From the NCBI RefSeq assembly GCF_030269445.1, contig NZ_BSTJ01000002.1, positions 558,001-622,000 of the forward strand: DNA of 64,000 nt, in the 5' to 3' direction. Below the pieces are notes generated by a model. That model was not told where the DNA came from. It ran no database searches and saw only the letters and a list, made by a program, of their open reading frames with translations. A program made the translations under genes and the position numbers. This document shows, one piece after another, positions 35,336 through 43,493 of this stretch (position 1 is the stretch's first letter; the number at the start of each line of letters is the position of its first letter). Source of the DNA: Actinoallomurus iriomotensis (GTDB lineage: Bacteria; Actinomycetota; Actinomycetes; Streptosporangiales; Streptosporangiaceae).

Positions 35336-36658
35336 TCAGACTCCGGCGAGCCGGGCGGAGCGCCGCAGGTACACGATCCAGGTCACGACGGCGCAGAGCA
35401 CGTAGAAACCGATGAAGGCGACGTAGGCGCCGGTGCCGGACCCGTACGCGAGGAACGACTGCCGGAAGGCCAGGTTCACCAGGACGCCGCCGAACGCGCC
35501 GATGGCGCCGGCGAGGCCGATCAGCGCGCCGGACAGGCGCCGGGCCTCCGTCTCCTCCGCGCACTTCGCGCGGAAGATCGCCGGGATCATCTTGTACGTC
35601 GAGCCGTTTCCGACGCCGCTGAGCACGAACAGCAGCACGAACCCCACGATGAACAACGGCAGCGACCGTTGCGCCGAGGCGAGCAGGACGACGGCGGCGC
35701 CCAGCGCCATGGCGGTGAAGTTCCAGAACGTCACCCGCGCGCCGCCGAGCCGGTCCGCCAGCCGGCCGCCCACCGGGCGGACGAGGGAACCGAGCAGCGG
35801 GCCGAGGAACGTCAGGTACGCGGCCTTGACCGGGGTGGTGAAGTCGGCGGCGAACTGCACCTGGAGCACCTGGCCGAAGGCGAAGCCGAAGCCGATGAAC
35901 GACCCGAACGTGCCGATGTAGAGCAGCGAGACGATCCAGGTGTGCGCGTCCCGCGAGACGTCGCGCATGGCCCGCCCGTCGTTGCGCAGCCCGGGCAGGT
36001 TGTCCATCCACAGCGCCGCGCCGAGGGCGGCCAGGACGATGAGCGGAATGTAGATGCCCGCCACCAGTCGCGGGTGGCCGGCGCCCGCCGTGGCCAGGAC
36101 GGCCAGACCCACGAGCTGCACCACGGCCACCCCGAGGTTGCCGCCGCCGGCGTTGACGCCGAGCGCCCAGCCCTTGAGCCGCTGGGGAAAGAAGGCGTTG
36201 ATGTTCGCCATCGAGGAGGCGAAGTTGCCGCCGCCGACGCCCGCGACGGCGGCGATGATCAGCAGGGTGCCGTACGACACACCGGGCCGGATGACGACGG
36301 CGGCGGCCACGGCGGGCACCAGCAGCAGACTGGCGCTGATCACCGTCCAGTTGCGGCCGCCGAACCGGGCCACCGCGAAGGTGTACGGCAGGCGCAGCGC
36401 CGCGCCGATCGCCGTGGGGACCGTGGTGAGGACGAACTTGCCCGCCGGGTCGATGTGGTACGCCGGGCCGAGGAACAGCACGAGGACCGACCACAGGCTC
36501 CAGACCGAGAAGCCGATGTGCTCGCTGAAGATGGACAGGACGAGGTTGCGCCGGGCGACTCTCGCCCCGGTCGCCGTCCAGAACGTCGCGTCCTCGGGAC
36601 GCCAGTCCGTGATCCGGCCTGGCGCGGTCGCCGGCGCACGTCGCTCGACGGTGGTCAT
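35336..36658 (-). CDS. narK: Nitrate/nitrite transporter NarK (MFS)
   Basis: 440-aa inner-membrane MFS protein with 12 helices. Both nitrate signature segments are present: GVGGGNFASSMANINAFFPQ followed by WALGVNAGGGNLG, and GALIGLAGAIGAFGGVLVNL. It brings in nitrate or exports nitrite. It is divergent from nirB across a 190-base region, so it belongs to the assimilatory block together with nirBD. ATG 36658 with GGAG upstream. No nitrate reductase gene is in the window. Confidence 0.95.
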   Translation of the reverse strand: MTTVERRAPATAPGRITDWRPEDATFWTATGARVARRNLVLSIFSEHIGFSVWSLWSVLVLFLGPAYHIDPAGKFVLTTVPTAIGAALRLPYTFAVARFGGRNWTVISASLLLVPAVAAAVVIRPGVSYGTLLIIAAVAGVGGGNFASSMANINAFFPQRLKGWALGVNAGGGNLGVAVVQLVGLAVLATAGAGHPRLVAGIYIPLIVLAALGAALWMDNLPGLRNDGRAMRDVSRDAHTWIVSLLYIGTFGSFIGFGFAFGQVLQVQFAADFTTPVKAAYLTFLGPLLGSLVRPVGGRLADRLGGARVTFWNFTAMALGAAVVLLASAQRSLPLFIVGFVLLFVLSGVGNGSTYKMIPAIFRAKCAEETEARRLSGALIGLAGAIGAFGGVLVNLAFRQSFLAYGSGTGAYVAFIGFYVLCAVVTWIVYLRRSARLAGV

Positions 36659-36846
36659 GGGAGCCTCCTGCGGGTCCGTAGGGCCGTCCCGGACGGTAGG
36701 AACCCGACGTTTCCCGTGGATGTGGCGCAGGAGTCGGCGGTGCTACGTTCCGTGCACGCCGCGCGGCGCGGTGCCGTGAGGTCGCGCACCGGCCCGCCAG
36801 ACCCCGGGTGAAGCGCTTGTGACCTCACGGTAATACAGCGGACTCG
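36659..36846. promoter_or_regulatory. narK/nirB divergent promoter region
   Basis: TAATAC at 36831-36836 is a good -10 box for nirB, with a weak -35 (TGAAGC, 36809-36814) at 16 bases. The ATG at 36847 is only 10 bases past it, which would give a leaderless message; an internal ATG at 36880 has AGGA upstream. I see no clear GlnR box. A site for the linked HemD-type regulator probably lies here. Confidence 0.45.
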
Positions 36847-36879
36847 ATGGTGAAACGCTCCGAACTCAGGATCGGCACC

Positions 36880-39345
36880 ATGCCGCCGACTCCTACGAAG
36901 ACCGGTCACCTTGTCGTCATCGGCCATGGTCCGGCCGCGCACCGCCTGATCGAGGCGGTCCGCGAGCGGGACACCGAGGATTACTGGCAGATCACCGTCG
37001 TGGGCGAGGAACCGCGTCCGGCCTACGACCGGGTCGCGCTGACCTCCTACCTTACCGACGGCGCCGACCTGGGGTACCCCGCCCACGACGACGCCGTGCG
37101 CGTCCGTACGGGAGAGCGGGTCACCGCGATCGACCGTGCCGGCCGCACGGTCACGACGGACGCCGGAGAGACGCTCGGGTACGACACCCTGGTGCTCGCC
37201 ACGGGATCGGTGCCGTTCGTCCCGCCCGTGCCCGGGGCCGGCACCGCCTTCGTGTACCGCACCATCGACGACCTGGACGCCCTGCGGGCGCGGGCCGCGG
37301 GCCGCGCGAGCGGCGTCGTCGTCGGCGGCGGGCTCCTGGGCCTGGAGGCGGCCCGCGCATTGCAGGGACTCGGCCTGGAGACGCACATCGTGGAGATGGC
37401 GCCCTGGCTGATGGCCCGCCAGCTCGACGAGGGCGGCGGGGCGATGCTGCGGCGCCACATCGAGGCACTCGGCCTGCGCGTGCACACGGGCGTCATGCTG
37501 GACCGCGTCGAGGCTGACGCCGTCCGTCTCGCCGGCGACACGGTCCTGCCGGCCGACGTCGTCGTCTTCTCCGCCGGCATCCGCCCCCGCGACGAGCTGG
37601 CCCGCGCCGCCGGGCTGGAGGTCGGCGAGCGCGGCGGCGTCGTGGTCGACGACGCCTGCCGCACCGGCGACCCGCGGATCTACGCGATCGGCGAGTGCGC
37701 GCTCGTCGGCGGGCAGGTGTACGGGCTGGTCGGCCCTTGCCTGTCGATGGCCGAGGTGGTGGCGGACGCGCTGTTCGGCGGGGCGGCCCGGTTCGCGGGC
37801 GCCGACACCTCGACGCAGCTCAAGCTCATGGGCGTCGACGTCGCGAGCTTCGGCGACCCCTCGGCCGACGCGCTGAACGTCAGCTACACCGACCCGGTCG
37901 CCGGGACGTACAAGCGGCTCGTCGTCAGCGACGACGCGGGGACGCTGCTCGGCGGCGTGCTCGTCGGGGACGCGTCGGCCTATCCCACGCTGCGCGCCTG
38001 CGTCGGCGCGAGCCTGCCCGCGGCGCCCGACCGGCTCCTGTTCGGCGGCACCGAGGCCGTGGCCGGCGCGATGACCGAAGAGACGATGGTGTGCAGCTGC
38101 AACGGCGTCAGCGCCGGCACCATCCGGTCCGCGATCGCCGACGGAGGCCTCACCGACCTGCCCACGGTGAAGGCGTGCACCCGCGCGGGCACCGGCTGCG
38201 GCAGCTGCGTCCCGCTGGTGAAACGGATCCTCGACGAGGAGCTCACCTCCGCGGGCATCCCGGTGAGCCGGGCGCTGTGCGAGCACTTCGACCACACCCG
38301 CGCGGAGCTGTTCGACATCGTCCGGGTGCGGGGCATCACGACGTTCAGCGGGCTCATCGCCGAATGCGGCCGGGGCCGCGGCTGCGACATCTGCAAGCCG
38401 GTGGTCGCCTCCATCCTGGCCAGCCTCGGCACCGGGCACATCCTCGACGGCGAACGGGCCGGCCTGCAGGACACCAACGACCAGTTTCTCGCGAACATGC
38501 AGAAGAACGGCACCTACTCGGTGGTGCCACGCGTGCCCGGCGGGGAGATCACGCCGGAGAAGCTGATCGTCATCGGCGAGGTGGCGCGCGACTTCGGCCT
38601 CTACACCAAGATCACCGGGGGCCAGCGGATCGACATGTTCGGGGCCCGCGTCGAACAGCTCCCCCAGATCTGGAAGCGGCTGACCGAGGCCGGATTCGAG
38701 TCCGGGCACGCGTACGGCAAGGCGCTGCGCACGGTCAAGTCCTGTGTGGGCTCCACCTGGTGCCGCTACGGCGTGCAGGACTCGGTCGGGCTGGCGATCC
38801 GGTTGGAGCTGCGCTACCGGGGCCTGCGCGCCCCGCACAAGATCAAGTCGGCGGTGTCCGGATGCGCGCGGGAGTGCGCGGAGGCGCAGAGCAAGGACTT
38901 CGGCGTCATCGCCACCGAGAAGGGCTGGAACCTCTACGTCGCCGGGAACGGCGGGATGCGACCGCGGCACGCCGACCTGTTCGCCACCGATCTGGACACC
39001 GACACCCTGATCCGCTACATCGACCGGTTCCTGATGTTCTACATCCGCACCGCGGACCGGCTCCAGCGCACCGCGTCGTGGCTGGAGAGCCTCGACGGCG
39101 GCATCGAGTACCTGCGGGACGTCATCGTCGCGGACCGGCTCGGCATCTGCGACTCGCTCGACGCCGCGATGGCCCGGCACGTGGAGGACTACACCGACGA
39201 ATGGCGGGCGACGCTGGAGGACCCCGAGCGGCTGCGCCGCTTCGTGTCCTTCGTCAACGCGCCCGGCACACCCGACCCGAGCATCGTCTTCGAGCCCGAA
39301 CGCGACCAGATCAAACCCGTCATCCCGGAGGTGGTGTCCCGATGA
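36880..39345 (+). CDS. nirB: Assimilatory nitrite reductase [NAD(P)H] large subunit
   Basis: 821-aa (832 from ATG 36847) cytoplasmic enzyme reducing nitrite to ammonium. Order: FAD/NAD(P)H pyridine nucleotide oxidoreductase domain (LVVIGHGPAAHRLIEAV, VVVGGGLLGLEAARAL), BFD-like [2Fe-2S] domain (MVCSCNGVSAGTIR, ACTRAGTGCGSCVP), then sirohaem/4Fe-4S domain with KSCVGSTWCRYGVQDS and SGCARECAEAQSKDFG supplying the four cluster cysteines. Full length for the family. The small subunit and a sirohaem synthesis gene follow on the same strand. Confidence 0.97.
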   Translation: MPPTPTKTGHLVVIGHGPAAHRLIEAVRERDTEDYWQITVVGEEPRPAYDRVALTSYLTDGADLGYPAHDDAVRVRTGERVTAIDRAGRTVTTDAGETLGYDTLVLATGSVPFVPPVPGAGTAFVYRTIDDLDALRARAAGRASGVVVGGGLLGLEAARALQGLGLETHIVEMAPWLMARQLDEGGGAMLRRHIEALGLRVHTGVMLDRVEADAVRLAGDTVLPADVVVFSAGIRPRDELARAAGLEVGERGGVVVDDACRTGDPRIYAIGECALVGGQVYGLVGPCLSMAEVVADALFGGAARFAGADTSTQLKLMGVDVASFGDPSADALNVSYTDPVAGTYKRLVVSDDAGTLLGGVLVGDASAYPTLRACVGASLPAAPDRLLFGGTEAVAGAMTEETMVCSCNGVSAGTIRSAIADGGLTDLPTVKACTRAGTGCGSCVPLVKRILDEELTSAGIPVSRALCEHFDHTRAELFDIVRVRGITTFSGLIAECGRGRGCDICKPVVASILASLGTGHILDGERAGLQDTNDQFLANMQKNGTYSVVPRVPGGEITPEKLIVIGEVARDFGLYTKITGGQRIDMFGARVEQLPQIWKRLTEAGFESGHAYGKALRTVKSCVGSTWCRYGVQDSVGLAIRLELRYRGLRAPHKIKSAVSGCARECAEAQSKDFGVIATEKGWNLYVAGNGGMRPRHADLFATDLDTDTLIRYIDRFLMFYIRTADRLQRTASWLESLDGGIEYLRDVIVADRLGICDSLDAAMARHVEDYTDEWRATLEDPERLRRFVSFVNAPGTPDPSIVFEPERDQIKPVIPEVVSR

Positions 39346-39409
39346 CCTCGCGAAGCGAGGGAGTCACAGGCGTGCCCCAGTGGTCACACTTTCCGACGCA
39401 GGAGGACTC

Positions 39410-39766
39410 ATGACTCAGGTACTCGACCTCGCGCCTGTGTCCGTGCGCTGGCAGGACGTCTGCGACTACGACGACCTGCCGCCGGAGGACGGCGTGTGCG
39501 CGCTCGTCGGCGGAGAGCAGGTGGCGCTCTTCCGCACCCACGACGGACGGGTGCACGCGCTGTCGAACCTCGACCCGTTCAGCGGCGCGTACGTGCTCGC
39601 GCGCGGCATCGTGGGCTCCCGCGGCGGCGTGCCGACCGTCGCCTCCCCGATGTACAAGCAGGTCTTCGACCTGACGACGGGCCGCTGCCTGGACGACCCG
39701 GCGGTCCGGGTGCCGGTGTACCGCGTGCGCGTCAGCGGCACGCGGGTGGAGGTGGCCCGGACGTGA
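39410..39766 (+). CDS. nirD: Nitrite reductase small subunit NirD
   Basis: 118-aa Rieske-fold subunit. DGRVHALSNLDPFSGAYVLA, then GVPTVASPMYKQVFDLTTGR is the NirD pattern; as in other NirD proteins the Rieske Cys/His ligands are absent, so it carries no cluster. ATG 39410 is preceded by GGAGG. Its stop overlaps the next gene's GTG. Confidence 0.95.
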   Translation: MTQVLDLAPVSVRWQDVCDYDDLPPEDGVCALVGGEQVALFRTHDGRVHALSNLDPFSGAYVLARGIVGSRGGVPTVASPMYKQVFDLTTGRCLDDPAVRVPVYRVRVSGTRVEVART

Positions 39767-40923
39767 ACGCCGAGCCCCTGGCCGGCTTCACGGTGGGCGT
39801 GACGGCGGCGCGCCGGCACGAGGAGCTCTCGGCGCTGCTGGAGCGGCGAGGCGCCCGGGTGGTCTACGCCCCCGCGATCCGGCTGGTGTCGCTGTCCGAC
39901 GACGCCCTGCTCCTGTCCGCGACGCGGCAGATGCTGGCGAGCCCGGTCGACGACGTCGTCGTCACCACCGGCATCGGATTCCGTACGTGGCTGGAGACGG
40001 CCGACGGCTGGGGGCTGCGCGACGACCTGATCAAGAGACTGAACGACGCCCGGATCCTCGCCCGCGGCCCCAAGGCGCGCGGCGCGGTCCGCGCGGCCGG
40101 GATGGCCGAGGCGTGGTCGCCGGAGTCGGAGAGCTGTGAGGAGGTCCTGCGCCACCTGCTGCGGGAGGACCTCACCGGCCGCCGGATCGCGGTGCAGCTC
40201 TACGGCGAGCCCTGCCCGGACCTCACCGACGGGTTGCGGCGGGCCGGCGCCACGGTGCTGGAGGTCCCGGTGTACCAGTGGGCGCCGGCGGAGGATCCCG
40301 AACCGCTCCGGCGCCTCGTCGAGCAGGCGGTGGCGGGCACGCTGGACGCGATCACCTTCACGAGCGCGCCCGCGGTCGCCGCGACGCTGGCCGTCGCCGA
40401 CGAGCGCGGCAGCGGCGAACCGCTGCTCGACGCGCTGCGCACACGGGTGGTCGCCGCCTGCGTCGGCGCGGTGACCGCCGCGCCGCTGGAGCGCCGGCGC
40501 GTGCCCACCGTACGGCCCGACCGCGCGCGGATCGGCGCGCTCGTCCGTGCCCTCGCCGCCGACCTGCCGGTACGGCGCTCGGACCGGATCGTGGTGCGCG
40601 GCCACACGCTCGAACTGCGCGGGCACGCCGTGCTCGTCGACGGGCGGCTGCGGCCGGTGACGCGGGCGCCGATGGCGGTGCTGCGTGCGCTGGCGGAGCG
40701 GCCCGGGCACGTCGTCTCCCGCACGGAGCTGTGCGGTGTGCTGCCGAGCGGCACCGGGCCGGGCGGGCCGTGGCAGGCGCGCCTCCAGCCCGACGAGCAC
40801 GCGGTCGAGATGGCGGTGGCGCGGCTGCGGCGCGTCCTCGGGCGGCCGGGCCTGATCGAGACGGTGGTCAAGCGCGGCTACCGGCTCGCCTGCGAACCCG
40901 CCGCGGAGAGCGCCGGCCCGTGA
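39763..40923 (+). CDS. HemD-domain winged-helix regulator (NnaR-like)
   Basis: 386-aa fusion. Residues about 1-260 form a uroporphyrinogen-III synthase fold (FTVGVTAARRHEELSALLER, then FTSAPAVAATLAV). The last 100 are an OmpR-type winged helix (LRPVTRAPMAVLRALAERPG, then VEMAVARLRRVLG and ETVVKRGYRLAC). This architecture is NnaR of mycobacteria and streptomycetes, which activates nitrate/nitrite assimilation genes. GTG start overlaps the nirD stop, so it sits inside the operon it likely controls. Whether it retains HemD activity is unknown. Confidence 0.92.
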   Translation: MNAEPLAGFTVGVTAARRHEELSALLERRGARVVYAPAIRLVSLSDDALLLSATRQMLASPVDDVVVTTGIGFRTWLETADGWGLRDDLIKRLNDARILARGPKARGAVRAAGMAEAWSPESESCEEVLRHLLREDLTGRRIAVQLYGEPCPDLTDGLRRAGATVLEVPVYQWAPAEDPEPLRRLVEQAVAGTLDAITFTSAPAVAATLAVADERGSGEPLLDALRTRVVAACVGAVTAAPLERRRVPTVRPDRARIGALVRALAADLPVRRSDRIVVRGHTLELRGHAVLVDGRLRPVTRAPMAVLRALAERPGHVVSRTELCGVLPSGTGPGGPWQARLQPDEHAVEMAVARLRRVLGRPGLIETVVKRGYRLACEPAAESAGP

Positions 40924-41110
40924 GCGAGTGAACCGGCAAACACGCGCCCCGGTCACCCCACCGACGAAGGAGGGCCCCGTGAGCGAGCGAAGCGAGTGAA
41001 CCGGCAAACACGCGCCCCGGTCACCCCACCGACGAAGGAGGGCCCCGCGAGCGAGCGAAGCGAGTGAACCAACGAACACGCGCCCCGGTCACCCCACCGA
41101 CGAAGGAGGA
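40921..41110 (+). repeat. Tandem repeat, 68-bp unit, three copies, carrying Shine-Dalgarno sequences
   Basis: Three near-identical units have their AACC landmarks at 40931, 40999 and 41067, exactly 68 bases apart. Each contains GTGAACC, the segment CGCGCCCCGGTCACCCCACC and ends GACGAAGGAGG. The first copy lacks about nine bases of the GCGAGCGAAGCGAG stretch; the third differs at three positions and is the one that serves the chelatase GTG. The array begins at the stop codon of the HemD regulator and fills the whole intergenic gap. Confidence 0.95.
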
Positions 41111-41113
41111 TTC

Positions 41114-41827
41114 GTGAGCGCGACTCCGGTACTCCTGGCCGTGGGCCACGGCACGCGCGACCCGGCGGGAGTCGCCACGATCCGCGCCCTGCTGGACCGG
41201 GTGCGCGCGCGGCGGCCGTGGCTGCACGTGGCGGAGTGCTTCGCCGAGATCTGCGCGCCCTCCCTCGAGGACGCCGTGGCGGGCCTGACCGGGCCCGCGG
41301 TGGCCGTGCCGCTGATGCTGGGCCGCGGCTACCACTCCCTGGTGGACATCCCCGGACGCACCGGCCCCGGCGCCGTGGTCACCCGGCCGCTCGGCCCCCA
41401 TGCGCTGCTGGCCCGCGCGCTCGTCGACCGGCTGCGGGCGACGCCGCCGGCGGACGCCGTGGTGCTCGGCGCCGCCGGCACGTCCGATCCGTCCGGGGTG
41501 GCCGACGTGCGCGCCGCGGCGCGGATGCTCGGCCGGTATCTGGGGCGTCCGGTGGCGCACGGGTTCGCCGCGTCGGCGGAGCCGTCGCTCCCGGAGGTCG
41601 TCGGCACCCTGCGAAGGCGCGGCGCCCGGCGGGTCGTCGTCGCCTCGTACCTGCTCGCGCCCGGGTTCTTCCACCGGCGCATCCTCGACTGCGGCGCGAA
41701 CGCGGTCAGCCCGCCGATCGGCGTCCACGACGCGCTCGCGGCCCTGATTCTGCGCCGTTACGACGAGGCGGCGGCCGCATACGGCCGGGCCGGAGAAGCG
41801 CCACAGAAGGCGATTTCCCGCGCATAA
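41114..41827 (+). CDS. Sirohydrochlorin ferrochelatase / CbiX-type chelatase
   Basis: 237-aa chelatase of the CbiX/SirB family inserting Fe2+ (or Co2+) into sirohydrochlorin. VLLAVGHGTRDPAGVATIRA carries the metal-binding His; a second His is in MLGRGYHSLVDIP. The two-domain length fits the actinomycete long form. In this operon it should supply sirohaem to NirB. GTG 41114 with GAAGGAGG upstream, supplied by the third tandem repeat. Confidence 0.93.
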   Translation: MSATPVLLAVGHGTRDPAGVATIRALLDRVRARRPWLHVAECFAEICAPSLEDAVAGLTGPAVAVPLMLGRGYHSLVDIPGRTGPGAVVTRPLGPHALLARALVDRLRATPPADAVVLGAAGTSDPSGVADVRAAARMLGRYLGRPVAHGFAASAEPSLPEVVGTLRRRGARRVVVASYLLAPGFFHRRILDCGANAVSPPIGVHDALAALILRRYDEAAAAYGRAGEAPQKAISRA

Positions 41828-41886
41828 TGCTTCCGCACGCCGAAGGTTTCGGAGCGTCGGGCACCTGACCTGGCACTCAGCGGGAG

Positions 41887-42468
41887 ATGATGCGACGCAT
41901 GGAACCCCTTCCGAGTGCGGTGTGGATCGTGGCCGGGCCACCGGGCAGCGGGAAGTCGACAGTGGCCGACCTGCTCCTGAGCCGGCTGCGGCCCGTTCCC
42001 GCGCTGATCGACAAGGACACGCTCTACGGCTCCTTCGTCTCGGCGATGCTCCGCGCGAACGGCCGCCCGGAGGGCGAGCGCGAGGGTCCCTGGTACGACG
42101 AGCACATCAAGGTCCATGAGTACGCCGGGATGACCGCCACCGCCCGCGAGATCCGCTCGCACGGATGCCCGGTGCTGCTCAGCGGCCCGTTCACCGGGCA
42201 GATCCACGACCCTCGGCGGTGGCGCGCGTGGACCGAGGAGCTGGGCGGCTCGCCGGTGCACCTGGTCTGGATACGCGCGGACCGCGAGACGCTGCGCGAG
42301 CGGCTCAAGAGCCGTGGCCTGGAGCGCGACCAGCGCAAGCTGGAGCGCTTCGAGGAGTTCGCCGCCGCGATCCGCGCCGGTGAGCCGCCGCCGGTCCCCC
42401 ACATCGCGCTGGACAACCGCGCGACGGCCCGGCCGCTCGCCGACCAGCTCGACGAACTGCTCTGGTGA
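41887..42468 (+). CDS. AAA-family ATPase / nucleotide kinase-like protein
   Basis: 193-aa P-loop protein. Walker [17 protein letters not shown] lies near the start, then an Asp-Lys-Asp ([11 protein letters not shown]) as in small-molecule kinases, [11 protein letters not shown], and a lid region [19 protein letters not shown]. It resembles gluconate/shikimate or chloramphenicol-type kinases, but the substrate is unknown. Start unclear: ATG 41887, 41890 or 41899, with GGGAG at 41882-41886. Not obviously linked to the nitrite operon. Confidence 0.85.
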   Translation: MMRRMEPLPSAVWIVAGPPGSGKSTVADLLLSRLRPVPALIDKDTLYGSFVSAMLRANGRPEGEREGPWYDEHIKVHEYAGMTATAREIRSHGCPVLLSGPFTGQIHDPRRWRAWTEELGGSPVHLVWIRADRETLRERLKSRGLERDQRKLERFEEFAAAIRAGEPPPVPHIALDNRATARPLADQLDELLW

Positions 42469-42483
42469 ATCCGCGACCTGAGG

Positions 42484-43407
42484 TCAGAACTCCGGGCCGT
42501 AGCCGGTGCAGTCGGCCTGGAAGTGCGGGGTGGCGGGGCCGAGGGCGTTGAGCACGTTCTGGATGGCGGGGCCGTCGAGGGAGAGCCCGACGTGGCCGAC
42601 GGCATCGCCGGGGCACTGGTCCTGCAGCAGGATGTCGGTGACGTCGGCGCCCTTGAGGAAGGAGTTGGTGTACGGCGTGACCGTGCCGTCACGGGAGCTG
42701 GCGATCACCACGTAGCGCGGGCCGGGCACGGTGTCGCCGTCGGCGAACAGCGCCGTCTGGAAGGGCGAGCCCTCCTCCTGTTCGGACTCGGCGGGCGCGC
42801 CGATGAGCGTGTAGGCGCCGTTGACCAGTCCCAGCACGTGGAACGTACGGCCGAGGTCGACGAGCCCGCCGAGCGTCGTGCCGTGGTTCGTGGGCGCCAG
42901 GCCGATCATGGTGTGCACCTTGGCCGCGCCGCCCAGCCGTTTGATGTAGTAGTTGGGCATCATCCCGCCCTGTGAGTGGCCGACCACGTCCACCCTGGCG
43001 GCGCCGGTGGCGGCCAGCACCCGGTCGACGAAGGCGCTCATGGTCGCGGCCGACCGCGAGATCTCCCCCAGGCCGTACAGGTGGCCGAACAGCGAGGAGT
43101 AGGTCTCGCCGTAGTTGAAGGCGTACACGCAGAATCCGGCGTCGGCCAGTGTCGGGGCGAGCGCGACCCAGGCCGAGCCGAGGTTGGACGTGGTGCCGTG
43201 GACCAGCACGACCGGGTACGGATGCGCGCGGGAGGGCCGACACGACCAGTCGTTGGCGCCCGCGACGGCATCCGGGCTGACGAAGAAGTTCGCCACGGCC
43301 GTCTTCAGGTCACCGACCGGATAACGCCTCGCCGCCTGCGCCGGTGCCGCGGTGAGCGCCAGCGCCGCGAGCCCGGCGACGAGCCCACGCGAGATGGTCC
43401 TGATCAT
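42484..43407 (-). CDS. Secreted lipase/esterase (alpha/beta hydrolase)
   Basis: 307-aa exported enzyme. Signal peptide with cleavage after AAPAQA. The mature protein has an oxyanion HG in VVLVHGTTSNLGSAW, nucleophile elbow VVGHSQGGMMPNYYIK (Ser), and the catalytic Asp/His in SSRDGTVTPY and AVGHVGLS. Two late cysteines (DQCPGD, ADCTGYG) and one early (WSCRPS) may form disulfides. It matches actinomycete triacylglycerol lipases. ATG 43407 with GGGAG eight bases upstream. Confidence 0.92.
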   Translation of the reverse strand: MIRTISRGLVAGLAALALTAAPAQAARRYPVGDLKTAVANFFVSPDAVAGANDWSCRPSRAHPYPVVLVHGTTSNLGSAWVALAPTLADAGFCVYAFNYGETYSSLFGHLYGLGEISRSAATMSAFVDRVLAATGAARVDVVGHSQGGMMPNYYIKRLGGAAKVHTMIGLAPTNHGTTLGGLVDLGRTFHVLGLVNGAYTLIGAPAESEQEEGSPFQTALFADGDTVPGPRYVVIASSRDGTVTPYTNSFLKGADVTDILLQDQCPGDAVGHVGLSLDGPAIQNVLNALGPATPHFQADCTGYGPEF

Positions 43408-43493
43408 GCGGCATGCTCCCTTCGCGCCGGTCACACGCTACGGACCCCAACGTCGAAAAGACAAGAGCGTTCTTTTGATCGGGCGGCGACGCG

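Noticed and set aside
36655-39180. 841-codon minus-strand frame
   Set aside because: Antisense of nirB, which has every expected motif; the minus frame has none.
39410-39766. Degraded Rieske protein because the Cys/His ligands are missing
   Set aside because: Loss of the cluster ligands is normal for NirD.
40921-41110. CRISPR array
   Set aside because: The three 68-base units abut directly with no variable spacers and no cas genes nearby; it is a simple tandem repeat.
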